From: Terebella lapidaria | Lineage: Eukaryota; Annelida; Polychaeta; Terebellida; Terebellidae | Length of the DNA: 64,000 nt | Reading direction: 5' to 3' | Assembly: GCA_949152475.1 (NCBI GenBank) | Contig: OX424568.1 | Span: 3,509,667 to 3,573,666 of the forward strand | In this document: piece by piece, positions 41,313-53,291 of the stretch | How the letters are laid out: each line of letters opens with the position of its first letter | Position numbering within the stretch: position 1 is the stretch's first letter | Program-made: the position numbers and the translations under genes | Notes under the pieces: generated by a model | Databases searched by the model: none | What the model saw: only the letters and a program-made list of their open reading frames with translations | Told to the model about the DNA's origin: nothing

Positions 41313-43270
41313 ATGCCACGTTGTTTCGAAAACCTGAACAGTTCAACATTGCAGGAAATGTGTTCATGTCGTTCTGGATCCAAAGGACAAACTCAAACGG
41401 ACAACATGATAGAACGAAAGCGGATGAGATATCTGTTATTGGCCACTTTTTGTGTATTCGTGGTTGGAGTCATTTATTTGGGATATTTTTGTCCGGAAAG
41501 AAACTGTGCATTTACCTCAAGCACTAAACCCACAGTTCTAAGTTATACGCATTCATATGACAGTGGACCCCAAAGTATAGCGAGTAGTAAAACGTTACAA
41601 ACAGCTAGATCTAGTCAAAAATACTCATTTTGTGATTGGGATGAAGTTGTAAATGATAAGACAGATTTTGAAAATTATACACATGGGAAAATCATGCATC
41701 AAAATTATTCGCATTCAACATTGAGTCATCGATATACATTTGACATTGACAATGACCATGATGTTTTGGTGTTTTTACACGTACAAAAAACTGGTGGAAC
41801 AACATTCGGTCGACATCTTGTTCATGATATTCAACTGTCGAAGCCATGTGTCTGTTACCGTAAAAGGAAGAAGTGCGACTGTGAGAATCACTATAATCAC
41901 GTGTGGCTGGTGAGCAGATATTCGACAGGTTGGCGGTGCGGTCTGCATGCCGACTTCACGGAACTCACGAGCTGTGCCAATGGAATGCTCGACAAGTTGG
42001 AAGAACGGACTCGATTTCGAAGGTAGGTGACATGGCTGATCAGTTATGCAAAGTACAGCCTACATGATTAGATGATGTTTATACAAATATATTGTCCAAT
42101 AAAATCAGAAATAGAATATCATTACCAACTCCTCACAATTTCGTTACAAAACATTCCAGACCTGTGTATTAATGATGTTTTGACAGGTTCCTGTACATAA
42201 CGATGTTACGAGACCCCTATCAGCGATACCTGAGTGAATTCAAGCACGTCCGTAGAGGTGCCACTTGGCAAGGTGCCAGACTTCAGTGTGATGGACGACA
42301 AGCCACACTTTCTGAAGTTCCTTTCTGCTACAGAGGTACAGATGTTTGAAATATTTGTTTTTCTACATTGTTACATACATGTCAAGATTCAAATACGGCT
42401 ATGAAATGCTCATTAATTTTCTAATATTCTGTAATATTTCACATAAATATATGTTAAATTTATTCATGAAAAATAAATTTTTGAACATATTGCTTTTCAA
42501 CATGTTCAATGCAAGCAATAATGTTGACGAATGTGGCTAATCTTATCACTGAACAGTGATAAAATAAAAGGAAAATAAAAGGAAACCAGAGCTTGTATTC
42601 AGTGACAGATAACGTGTGTCTGTTTGCCGCAGGTGAAGACTGGACTGATGTATCATTGGAGGAATTTATCTCGTGTCCGCACAACTTGGCTATCAACAGA
42701 CAGACCCGAATGCTCGCCAACCTCAGCCTCAGTGGCTGTTACAGTCGCGGTGTAATGTCTCAGGAACAGCGCGATTGTATCATGCTGAGGAGCGCTAAGG
42801 AAAACTTGCGTCGGTTCGCTTTCTTCGGACTCACGGAGTACCAAAGGGAGACCCAATACATGTTTGAGAGAACATTTGGCTTGCAGTTCAAAAACGACTT
42901 TTTCCAATACAACAGAACACATGCTACTGCTCTGAAAGTCACTGGAGAACAACACGCTAGAATCGTGGACATGAACATGTTGGATATAGAGTTGTATCGT
43001 TATGCAAAGACACTGTTCTTCCAGAGGCTGAGGAAGTTCCAGGAGGAAGATTTAGAATCTCAGATTAAATTATCCACAGCTGAAGTAGAGCGGAAGTACG
43101 ATCCTGATGATTATGAGGAAGGTGAAGAGAACTTTGCGGAGGATGACTTGTACAATCAAAGACTTGATAATGAGAACATCAAACTTTCCAAACGGGACGT
43201 TAAATCAAATTCGAGACATGGGTATGAATACAGTGATAAACGTAGACACAAAGTGAAACATCAATCATGA
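41313..43270 (+). CDS. HS6ST: Heparan sulfate 6-O-sulfotransferase
   Basis: Complete in three exons: 41313-42022, 42187-42335 and 42633-43270. Borders are GT-AG and phases join, giving 1,497 nt or 498 residues. It transfers sulfate from PAPS to the 6-O of glucosamine in heparan sulfate, as a type II Golgi membrane enzyme. The signal anchor is at about 40-58, after a basic N-tail; Met32 or Met38 could be the start. The 5'-phosphosulfate loop HVQKTGGTTFGRH is at 156-168. STGWRCGLHADFTELTSC closes exon 1. Exon 2 carries the 3'-phosphate motif (LRDPYQRYLSEFKH). Exon 3 has CPHNLAINRQ and the conserved FFGLTEYQ and YMFERTF blocks. The acidic C-terminal tail is variable in the family. All PAPS-site elements are present. 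The 20-bp minisatellite ends about 250 bp upstream. Confidence 0.93.
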
Positions 43271-44725
43271 AAGAAGTTATTGTTGTATTTCTGTCATGTC
43301 AACTAATATTTAAATATTGTCATTGTATTGTTCAGTCTAGAGCTGTTTTTAGTGAAATATTCATAGGTTATTACTTATAATAAGTAGATACAAAATATGT
43401 GTAAATGATAAACCAATTACCGGGGTAGTATGCTTTCAAAAAAACATGTCACAATGGTATATTTCTCTACACCTAGGACACTGCCTTTCATTTACTTTTA
43501 TTCAGGTTGCCAATCTTATTGGACAGAGCTCTATATTGATCGAACTGTGTTGTGATATTCTGGTATAGGAACATGATGAATACTCTTTAAATAGCAATGA
43601 TGAAGAGTAATGAAATATATCTGGTTATATATTAGAGTACAATGTATACTGGTATTACACCGTAGTCAATCAAATCATGATTTGAAAAGACCTGAGACCA
43701 TGTACTTGACCTGTCTGTTTAGTGAACCATTCTTGAAGATACACTATGAGACTACCTCCACATTTGTACTTTAATACTGGTTTGTAAACACATGACAAAT
43801 GTGATAATGAGTTTAAAAGTACCAGTGATTTGCTAAACTCCTGAGTAGAATTTTTTAAAAAAATGGAATATATAAATGGTGTAAACTAGTAGTCTCATAT
43901 TCTCAGGCACAGTTCAGTAAAGACATGGATGAGTTATTCATGAAGATGTCTGGTACATCTGTGGTGTTTTTTTCTAGTGTATGTATTGTGAACTTACATA
44001 TGTTTGACATATTTGCATGTGTATTACATGTACATGTATGTAATTCAATGGCACAAATTGTACTTTTCATGACATAAAGGTCAATATTATTTGCAGACGC
44101 TTTCTCTATTTACATTGATCAGTCACCCGCAGTGTGAACTACTGTAGTTTAAATTAATCTTTGTTTAGTTTCTGCCTCATCCAGTTCAGTTACAGTACAA
44201 ATATTCGCAGTAAGACCTGTGTAAACTTCTATCCAAATGTACAATAATGATATTATCTTTTCACCCAAGTCAAAAAGTTTGTATCTGGGCACAGTTTGTG
44301 GTGAATGCAACCTTGAGTTCAAATTGATACCTTAGCCAATTAGGCCACTCCTGATTAATTTTCTGTTTGTCGTCCTTTGAAAAGTAAAAAGCTAGGAGGG
44401 AGGGGGGAGAAAAAACAAACGAACCCTCAAACAAACAAAAACATATACTTTGCTTTGCTATTTTTGTTTGTTTTTTTCTCAGAATTTCGTCAATAGTTAG
44501 GCACGCCTTGCCTTATTTTAACGTTATGATATCGATCCGCGAGCTGGTGATCATAACGTTCTACTCATACACCACCCAAGATGCCCATTCAGTCGGGGGG
44601 CTGAGGCTCATTCTGATGCTTTAAATGGACTAAAATTTATGATTCCCACCTTTGGCGGTTGCAGAACCACAAATCTATTTCAATAATATAACGATTTATA
44701 GCTATTTGAAAACCCGGATCCTCTA
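43271..44725. other. 3' UTR and intergenic region
   Basis: AT-rich, no ORF of note. The early part is likely HS6ST 3' UTR. I could not pick a polyadenylation signal with confidence. A small inverted pair, TAACGTTATGAT/ATCATAACGTT, is near 44520-44560. Confidence 0.45.
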
Positions 44726-45470
44726 GTGAATTCGGTCTCACCTGGACAAGCCGCAGTGTGAGACCTACTAGAGCCATGGATTCATCAATCTCCAAGCCTG
44801 AAGCTAAGTCTGATGTTGAGTCGATTGCTGAGGTTCGACTCTGGTTACACGAGTGGTTCCTGGAAGGGATGGAACATTTTAATGACTAGTACACGTCTGG
44901 GTGACAGGATGATGGACCCATCCCAGGCATCTCTTTCGCCTGCCTTGATCCCTTGATCCAAGGGTCTCTACAATGTTCATACCATGGTGGAGGACATCAT
45001 CCATTCTTGGCAGGGCAACAGGGTCCTCCAAGTTGACAAATTTGGGCCATATTTCCAGGGTTACCTACCGCAATACACCTTGATGAGAAACCTGTACATA
45101 CCCTCATGATAACGCCGTCCGTCAGGACTACAGGGACAACTCTATCTTCTATGGTCACCTTGCCAGCTTTGATGACCACCGTGGCAACTGGGGGCGTTCA
45201 GACTATGGGTCATGTAATTGGCGAGCCCTCATTCGCCAACCACACATGAAATATGGGTGAAAAAGCTAAAACGAAGTTAGCTGGTCCGTTTAGACCCTGC
45301 GCTATAAATGGTAGTTACCTGAGCAGTTCACCCTCCGTGTGGTAGCATGATCGTGCCGGTCCACTGCCTCCCAGTTCACTTTTGTTTTTGGCAAGCTCCT
45401 GTCAACAACAACACTGCGTCGCTCGCGATTGCCCTTTGAAGTTTTGAAGTTGGAACTTTGCTGTTTCTAC

Positions 45471-46476
45471 GATGGAGTCGTCGTCTATCAGGAGATGTGC
45501 CAATTGTGGACACTTTTTGGTTCCTTCGGATGTCGACCCACACGACGTTGTCCTTCCTGCAGGCCGTTTGTTTGCTGTTCGTCTCAGATCTGTGAATCTT
45601 GGTCTGCAGATAGGTTCGACGTGATCGATCAACGTAGGATCGACAGAGAGAAGAAGCGATCTCGTTCTGCTGATCGGTGATCAGTAGATTCTTCCTCCTC
45701 TCGTCTCGATTCTCTCGAACAGACTGTCGGGAATCTTCAGACGTCTATCGCCTCCATGTCAGCGATGTTATCGTCTTTGGTGGAAAGAGGAGTTGCTACC
45801 CCGGCCACCCCCACGGCGGATGAAGTACCGGAGCCGCTTATCTCCTGTGACCCGTTCGTCGGCGGCAACCCCCCGCGCAACAGCCCTGCTGAGCCTTCGT
45901 GTTCCTGGGGATTACCGTCTCTCGACCCGATCTTCTCTGAGGCAGCTGACGCATCGACAGTGGATTCCCGTTCCCAGGCTGCCGGGACCGGCGGGTCGGT
46001 CTCGGGTGATCAGTCTGGTGAAGGCAGGGGCCCCGTTGGTCGCACTTAGTCTGGCCCCCCGGACTACGCCACCGTACAGCTCTCCGACGGCCCTGTCGAT
46101 GTTGTTATTGTGGACAAGTCGCTTGATGGTAGCCTGGGCCGTGTTCAGCATCGTGACGTCTCTACTGCCCAGGCTTCTTCTTCTCCCGCCGCTGCGGTGC
46201 CTCGCGGGTGTTAACCCGACCGTGACCGTGATCAGCAGCCAGCGGTGGCCAGCCCGCAGGGCTCTCAGCGCAGTGTTCCCCCCCGCGATCAGCCACCGGC
46301 CGACCGTCAGTCTGCAGACTGCTGTTCGTCTGGTCAAGCCTGCTGAGCCCAAGCAGCAGCAGTCTTCCCAGTATTCCAAGAAGTTCGACAAGAACAAGAA
46401 GGCGTCGAATTCTTCTCGTGGAGGTCGCGGCGGCAGTGGATCCTCGTCTTCTGCCAAGCCTCAGCCCCGCTCCTGA
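45471..46476 (+). pseudogene. DIRS gag-like region, frameshifted
   Basis: An ATG at 45471 begins MESSSIRRCANCGHFLVPSD, a zinc-ribbon-like start (CX2C). The continuation with the second pair (CPSCR) lies in another frame (to 45680), so a frameshift has occurred. Downstream frames (45756-46049, 45793-46476) are rich in S, P, A and Q and end in a lysine/glycine-rich tail, as in DIRS gag-like ORFs. Confidence 0.5.
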
Positions 46477-46623
46477 TGTGCTCCAGACGCTCCCACGGAA
46501 CCAAGCTTTGGATGAATCCCCCATGGGAGCTCGTCTTTAGGCCTTCTGGCCAGCCTGGGATACGGAATTCGGGGACTCTCTAGTAACTGCCACACTGCGT
46601 CACGGGTACCGGATTCCCTTCAG

Positions 46624-48495
46624 TCATACGCCACCCCTCTCCCCATCGCGTTCGCATCCTACGCTCCATGGTCGGAGAAGTTTGCGGTCCTGGACGCTCT
46701 TGTGTCCGAGATGCTCCTCAAGCAAGCCACGGAGGAAGTGACTCGGAACTCTCCGGGCTTCTACAGTCGCCTGTTTGTCGTCCCCAAGCTCATGGGCGGT
46801 TGGCGACCGATTATCGACCCCAGTCCTCTGAACAAGTTCGTCTCCAAGGAGAGCTTCTCCATGGAGTGTCCACGGACGGTCCTCCTGTCTGTCCGCAGCG
46901 GGGATTGGATGATCTGGAGGATGCCTATTTTCACATCCCGATTCATCCCTCATCAAGGCCCTACCTACGTTTTCAGTGGGGCAACGTGGTGTTTCAGTTC
47001 CGCGCTCTGTGTTTTGGCCTCTCTACCGCCCCGTTCCTGTTCACCCGGGTTTTTCAGCCGGTGTCGGCCTGGGCTCATCGCAGGGGCATTCGCCTCACGA
47101 GGTATCTAGACGATTGGCTGATTACGGCCGCGGATCAGCAGACCATGGCTTCGCACACAGGGATGATTGTTCAGCTTTGTCAGCGGGTCGGTCTCGTGAT
47201 CAATTTCAAGAAGTCCGACTTGGTGCCCACCCTGCGTGTTACCTACCTCGGGATGGACATCGACACGCAGTCCTACCTGACCCGACCGATGGCGGATCGT
47301 ATTCAACAATTGAACGGTGTTCTACGGTGTTTCTCCATCGGGGTCCCTGTCGCGGCGGTAGTTTTTCTACGGCTCCTCGGTCATATGGTATTGCTGGAGA
47401 AGATTGTCCCTCGCACCCGGCTGCGCATGCGGACGGTCCAATTTCATCTCAGGGATCACTGGGATGCCGAGCAGGATCTGTCGACTCTAGTTCCGGTGGT
47501 CTCAACACTTCAGTCAGATCTCCTTTGGTGGTCCGATCCTGTCAATCTGCTGCGGGGTCATCCGATTCACGAGCTGGAGGCCAATTTTCTCCTGTTTTCC
47601 GACGCTTCTCGCCTTGGTTGGGGTACTCACCTCGGCGAAAGTCAAGTCTCCGGTCCCTGGTCAGCAGCCAATCTTCGCCATCACATCAATTGGCTAGAAC
47701 TTCGGGCGGTTTGGTTAAGCCTCCGCCATTTTCAACAGACGGTTGCCGGGTCCACAGTCCTGGCCATGACCGACAACACAACGGTTGTCGGCTGTATCAA
47801 GAACCAGGGGGGGGGGACACAGTCAAGGGAGCTAAGCAACTTGACTCGGAAGATTTTGGAGTGGGCAGAGTCGCAGGATGTCAGTCTTCTGGCCCGTCAC
47901 ATCCCGGGCTCCTTGAACACCATCGCCGACGCCCTATCTCGAAGAGGACCGGTCTCCTCGAACTGGTCTCTGAACCCCCAGATTTGCAGTCACCTGTGGC
48001 GTCTTTGGGGTCAACCTCACTTGGACCTGTTCGCCACGTTCCCGAACAATCGTCTGCCTCTCTATGTGTCCCCGTTCCCAGACCCTCATGCCTGGGTGGT
48101 CGACGCTCTCGCTCAGGATTGGTCCGTCCTTTGGGCGTACTCTTTTCCACCGTTCTCTCTGATTCCCGTGGTTCTGCAGAGGATTCGATCAAGCATGGCT
48201 CAAATCATCCTGGTAGCTCCCAATTGGCCAGCCAAGCCTTGGTTTCCGGAGCTTCTGGATCTGCTAGTGGATCTTCCGCGGTCTTTGCTGCCGATCCCAG
48301 TCTTCTGCGTCAGGGACGTCAGTTTCACGAGCATCTCGACGTCCTGCATCTTCACGCATGGAGATTATTCGGCGTTCTTTCAGAAAGGCTGGTTTTTCAA
48401 AGAACGCTGCCAAACGGATGTCCAGAACAGTTCGATCATCCTCCGAACGCTTGTATCAAGCCAAGTGGAAAGTCTTCTCTTCTTGGTGTAGTCGA
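46624..48495 (+). pseudogene. DIRS reverse transcriptase-RNase H, frameshifted
   Basis: RT begins in one frame (46702-46908, NSPGFYSRLFVVPK, GGWRPIIDPSPLN) and after a frameshift near 46908 continues in the frame ending at 48491 (DLEDAYFHIPIHPSSR, FGLSTAPFLFTR). The catalytic box is YLDDWLI. RNase H follows with FSDASRLGWG, LELRAVWLSL and MTDNTT, then IADALSR. Key residues of both domains remain, but the frameshift prevents one continuous product. The frame runs into the recombinase region with overlap. Confidence 0.8.
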
Positions 48496-48964
48496 CGGCA
48501 AGTTGGTCCACGCCGTCCCACTCTCCCTACGGTAGCGGTTGAGAGTTGTCTGGTTGAGAGACAAACGCAAGCGCGCTCTTACTACTGTGAAGGGATATCG
48601 TGCCGCCTTGACTAATGTCCTGGCTTCTCACGGTTTGGACATTTCTTCTTCGCGGGAGATTTCTGCGCTGTTCAAGTCCTTCGCTCAGGATTTGCCTCCG
48701 GTCTCCCGTACACCGAAGTGGGACTTGTCTTTGGTCCTGTCCAGTCTTAATGAACCTCCATACGAACTTCTCGAGGAAGCAGAGCTTCGTTTCTCCGTGC
48801 ATAAGACTGTGTTCCTGTTGACCCTTGCTTCCGCGAAGCAGGTCAGTGAGCTTCAGGGGCTGTCTGCAGAGGTATTGCACCCGGAAGATTGGTCTTCTGT
48901 TATCCTTAAGTACCATCCGGGCTGTAAGATCGATGGATTCATCAATCTTCAAGGCCTAAGGTAA
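48358..48964 (+). pseudogene. DIRS tyrosine recombinase, truncated
   Basis: The N-terminal SAM-like domain is split over two frames (48358-48535, then 48539-48964; RLYQAKWKVFSSWC and KRALTTVKGYRAAL). The motif that should carry the first catalytic Arg reads SAKQVSEL, with Q where relatives have R. The HxxR and Tyr parts are absent. A second fragment of a related recombinase, FAKRVRELQ, with the Arg intact, is at 49146-49222. Confidence 0.7.
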
Positions 48965-49263
48965 GTTCGTCGCCTGGATCCTTTGCCTAGGATTCCTTGG
49001 GTCCGTCGCCCAGGATTTGCCATTGGTCTTTGGTATCTTGTGTTCCGCCGAATGGGATGTCTTTCTTTCTTGTGAGTCTCAACAAAACGAAACTCCATAT
49101 GATCTGTGCTTTCCTACTCAGAAGACACCTACTATTATCAATTTTTCCTACTGGCTCATGCTTTTGCCAAGCGAGTCAGAGAACTGCAACGGTTTCCATC
49201 TGAAGTTATGCGTCCAGATAATTGATCATAAGCATTTTCAAATGTTTGGTACCTGATATATTA

Positions 49264-50030
49264 GGTTACCGGACCTTTGGTCAGATAACCTATTGGCATG
49301 GCTTTGCGTCCGTCATCCGTCCGTCCGTCCACATTTTTAGGTTACCGGACCTATGGTCCGATAACCTATTGCCGTCACGTTACGTCCGTCCGTCCGTCCA
49401 CATTTTTATCTTTTAAGTGTACGGTCCAGTCTTTTTGAAAATTTAGAAAAAGATACCTTAAAATAATTCAAGGAGTTTTTTTTTTATTTTTTTTATTATT
49501 TTCAATTTTTTCTCAAAATGGCAATCGTTTTCATCGAAAAACGCTCAATTTTGAATTTTGGCGGCCATTCTCTCAAAAACTGTCTGATCAGTTTTTGACA
49601 TTTTTGTTTGAAAAGATTCCTCTTATATACCTTTGTGACGTGTATAAGTTTTGTTGCCCTTGAATCGCCGGTCTCCATGTGGCGGCCATTTTGAATTTTT
49701 GACGAGTCGGCGAAAAAAAAATTTTCAATGCTTGCAGATGGGGCTTATGTTTGCATTATGAACATATAGGAAGACATACATGGCACAACTAACGATGACC
49801 TTGAACTTGACCTCAGATGACCTTGAGTGCCAAATGTCTGACTCGGAATGTGTAAATTGGCGTATTATGAACAAATGCCGCACACCTACATGTAATGGTG
49901 ATATTGAAGATAACATGGATGACCTTGATTGGTAAATCTCAAGGTCATATTTTCACACTGATAACCTTGATTGGTAAATCTCAAGGTCTGTTACCTGCCA
50001 TAATCCAAACCAAACTTGCCTTTGGGCTAA
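49264..50030 (+). mobile_element. Helentron-like element with a doubled left end
   Basis: Two left ends in tandem (GGTTACCGGACC hairpins at 49264 and 49340, each followed by (GTCC)n) precede one left flank. A short core of a different subtype follows (TGACCTTGATTGGTAAATCTCAAGG; related to 22665-23330). It ends with a 3' hairpin piece TTTGGGCTAA at 50030. Only 10 bp separate it from the next element. Confidence 0.75.
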
Positions 50031-50040
50031 CTTATTTTTA

Positions 50041-52640
50041 GGTTACCGGACCTTTGGTCCGATAACCTATTGCCGTGGCGTTGCGTCCGTCGTCCGTCGT
50101 CCGTCGTCCGGCGTCCGTCCGTCCGTCCACATTTTTATCATTAAAGTTTACAGGCGAATATTTCTGAAATTTTGCACAAAAATACCTAAAAATATTTCCA
50201 GGAAAGGTTTTTTTTAGTTTTTCGATTTTCACATTTTTTTCAAAATGGCGGCCGTTTTCGTCGAAAAATGGCCAATTTTGGACTTTGACGGTCGTTTTCT
50301 CAAAATCTGTTCAGTAACTTTTTTTCTTATTGATGCATGACACTCCTGTGACATGTATAAATTTCGTTGCCCTTGAATCGCTCGAAGTGGGCCATTTTGG
50401 GCCCAAACTCTGCCCAAATGGGACTTTCCCATGTTAAATTCTCCTATGCTTTATAATGGGACACATTAAAGCCTAATATCTCACTTAATATTGAGATTAG
50501 AGACTAGGAATCAATTGTGGACATATAGGAAATGATATATGCTGAATATTGTCGTGACCTTGAATTTGACCTCTGACTTTGGTTTCAAGGTCAGAGCGGC
50601 CGTTTTCGTCGAAAAATGGCCAATTTTGGACTTCGACGGTCGTTTTCTCAAAATCTGTTCAGTAACTTTTTTTTCTTATTGATGAAAAACACTCCTCATA
50701 TGTACCCCTGTGACATGTATAAATTTCGTTGCGCTTGAATCGCTTGAAGTGGGCCATTTTGGGCCCAAACTCGGCCCAAATGTGACTTTCCCATGTTAAA
50801 TTTTCCTATGCATTATAATGGCACACATTAAGCCTAATATCTCACTTAATATTGAAATTAGAGACTAGGAATGAATTGTGGACATATAGGAAATGATATA
50901 TGCTGAATATTCTTGTGACCTTGAATTTGACTTTTGACCTCATTTTCAAGGTCACAGGACAAAATGGCTAATATCTCGCTTATTATCGACTTTACAGCTT
51001 AGGAATCAGTTGTGAACATATTGGAAATGATATATGCTGAATATTCTTGTGACCTTGAATTTGACCTTTGACCTCATTTTCAAGGTCACATGACAAAATG
51101 GCTAATATCTCGCTTATTATCGACTTTACAGCTTAGGAATCAATTGTGAACATATAGGAAATGATATATGCTGAATATTCTCGTGGCCTTGAATTTGACC
51201 TTTGACCTCATTTCCAAGGTCGCAGGACAAAATTGCTAATATCTCGCTTATTATCGACTTTACAGCTTAGGAATCAATTGTGAACATATAAGAAATGATA
51301 TATGCTGAATATTCTCGTGGCCTTGAATTTGACCTTTGACCTCATTTCCAAGGTCGCAGGACAAAATTGCTAATATCTCGCTTATTATCGACTTTACAGC
51401 TTAGGAATCAATTGTGGACATATAGGGAATGATATATGCCGAACATTGTCGTGACCTTGAATTTGACCTTTGACCTCGGGTTCAAGGTCACATTACAAAA
51501 TGGCTAATATCTCGCTTATTATCGACTTTACAGCTTAGGAATCAATTGTGAACATATAGGAAATGATTTATGCTGAATATTCTCGTGACCTTGAATTTGA
51601 CCTTTGACCTCATTTTCAAGGTCACAGGACGACATGGCTAATATCTCGCTTATTATTGACTTTACAGCTTAGGAATCAATTGTGAACATATAGGAAATGA
51701 TATATGCTGAATATTCTCGTGACCTTGAATTTGACCTTTGACCTCATTTCCAAGGTCACAGGACAAAATTGATAATATCTCGCTTATTATCGACTTTACA
51801 GCTTAGGAATCAATTGTGAACATATAGGAAATGATATATGCTGAATATTCTCGTGACCTTGAATTTGACCTTTGACCTCATTTTCAAGGTCACAGGACAA
51901 AATGGCCAATATCTTGCTTATTTTCGACTTTACAGCTTAGGAATCAATTGTGAACATATAGGAAATGATATATGCTGAATATTCTCGTGACCTTGAATTT
52001 GACTTTGACCTCATTTTCAAGGTGAACAGGACAAAATGGCTAATATCTTGCTTATTATCGACTTTACAGCTTAGGAATCAATTGTGAACATATAGGAAAT
52101 GATATATTCTGAATATTTTCATGACCTTGAATATGACTTTCACCTAATTTTCAAGGTCAGTCATTTTATTTTCAAGGTCAGAATACAAAATGGCTTATAT
52201 CTCGCTTATTATCGAATTTACAGCTTTGGAGTCCATAGTGAACATATAGGAAATGATGTATGCTGAATATTTTGGTGATCTAGAATTTGACCTTTGATCC
52301 CATTTTCAAGGTCAGAGAACAAAATTGCTAATATGTCGCTTATTATCAACTTTAAAGCTTAGGAATCAATTGCGAATATAGAGGAAATGATATATGCTGA
52401 ATTTTTTCATGACTTTGAACTTGAACTTTGACCTAATTTTCGTTGTTACATCACAGAATGGCTAATATCTAACTTATTATCGACTCTATAGCTTAGGAAT
52501 TTATCGTGGACAAGTGATATATTTGTTGAAAATTTCATGGCCTTGAATTTAAATCAGTGACTTTATTTTCAAGGTCACTGGACAAAAGGCTATATCTAAA
52601 ATGTATATTGTCCGGTAACCTTTCTTAGCCCTTGGGCTAA
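50041..52640 (+). mobile_element. Helentron-like (pearl-type) element, full length
   Basis: It starts with a hairpin (GGTTACCGGACC TTT GGTCCGATAACC), then (GTC)n/(GTCC)n to about 50128, a ~350-bp left flank (partly repeated at 50595-50880), a tandem core (about 50500-52600), and the 3' end GTCCGGTAACC (52610-52620) with the hairpin TTAGCCCTTGGGCTAA (52625-52640). The first and last 11 bp are inverted: GGTTACCGGAC and GTCCGGTAACC. No coding region. A 5' hairpin, tetranucleotide microsatellite, tandem core and 3' hairpin is the layout described for oyster pearl elements and other non-autonomous Helentrons. The class assignment is inference. Confidence 0.75.
50500..52600 (+). repeat. 134-bp tandem core array with nuclear-receptor-like motifs
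   Basis: About 15 units. The central ones are nearly identical and exactly 134 bp apart: the TGACCTTTGACCT motif starts at 51062, 51196, 51330, 51464, 51598, 51732 and 51866; diverged versions are at 50928 and 52000. Each unit has TGACCTTGAA and TTCAAGGTCA as an inverted pair around that motif, then CTTATTATCGACTTTACAGC and GGAAATGATATATGCTGAAT. Units diverge towards the right end. Spacing does not keep a reading frame and I see no ORF. Confidence 0.95.
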
Positions 52641-53291
52641 TTTTTTTTCTTCTGCTGGAACATCCCATACCCCTAGCAACGACAGTTACTGATAATTGAA
52701 TCTCAACAATTTCGATCTCAGTGAAAAAGTTTTCTGCCTCAAAATGTTTTTCATGCGATCAAAACAATTTAATGTATAGTCAAATATCAAGTACATGTTC
52801 ATGTTTCAGTCACCACGTACAAGAAATGAAGCATAACACTCCGGAAGTACAATCTATATTTCCTCTGTTCATGCGACTGATGCCAGACAGTATTCCCGGG
52901 AACCACGGCGTCATGCCGTGACACGAGGATAAACAACCGGACACTGATCATGACGTGGTGGTAGCGGGCTGCATGCTTCCTTCCTGATCGGTCTGCCGAG
53001 GTTTGACTGTCTCTCGGCACGCCACATACATATCTATATCACACCCGTGCACCTCCCCGCAACTGTCACTCCAAATCCGAGCAGTAGGACGAAAAAAAGC
53101 AGTAGCCTTTTGTGTTACATTGATTGAACGATCGAGTCTTTTTCGCCAGGCAAAGGAGCACACAAAAGGCCTTTGTCAATGAACGTAAACGATGTTATTG
53201 ACTGAGGCGCATGATATCCAATGAACTGCAGCACTTGACGTATCAATTATTTACGGCTATGAACACCTCTGGCGTGTGTTTTCATTACCAG
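52641..53291. repeat. Duplicated block 1 (pair with 59121-59736)
   Basis: This ~640-bp block downstream of a Helentron-like 3' end matches 59121-59736 closely. It contains a short minus frame (52948-53163, 71 codons, MCSFAWRK...) also present in the other copy, where small indels shift part of it. I see no known domain. Confidence 0.8.

Larger units (their letters stand above)
44726..49222 (+). mobile_element. Decayed DIRS-type (tyrosine recombinase) retrotransposon
   Basis: The order is gag-like, RT-RNase H, tyrosine recombinase, with no aspartic protease or DDE integrase, which defines the DIRS group. A 35-nt block starting ATGGATTCATCAATCT occurs at about 44777 and again at about 48934 and may be part of the split terminal repeats. 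The left edge near 44726 has a small hairpin, GGTCTCAC...GTGAGACC. Several frameshifts show the copy is dead. Edges are approximate. Sequence at 44900-45200 looks like a separate degraded coding fragment I cannot identify. Confidence 0.75.

Noticed and set aside
45912..46524. Minus ORFs of 120-181 codons in the DIRS gag-like region
   Set aside because: They are opposite a GC-rich gag-like frame and lack recognisable domains.
46976..48535. 519-codon plus ORF overlapping the DIRS RT
   Set aside because: It is the +1 shadow of the RT-RNase H frame, with serine/arginine-rich nonsense composition.
52948..53163. 71-codon ORF conserved between the duplicated blocks as a gene
   Set aside because: The second copy has indels that shift part of the frame; conservation is explained by the DNA duplication.
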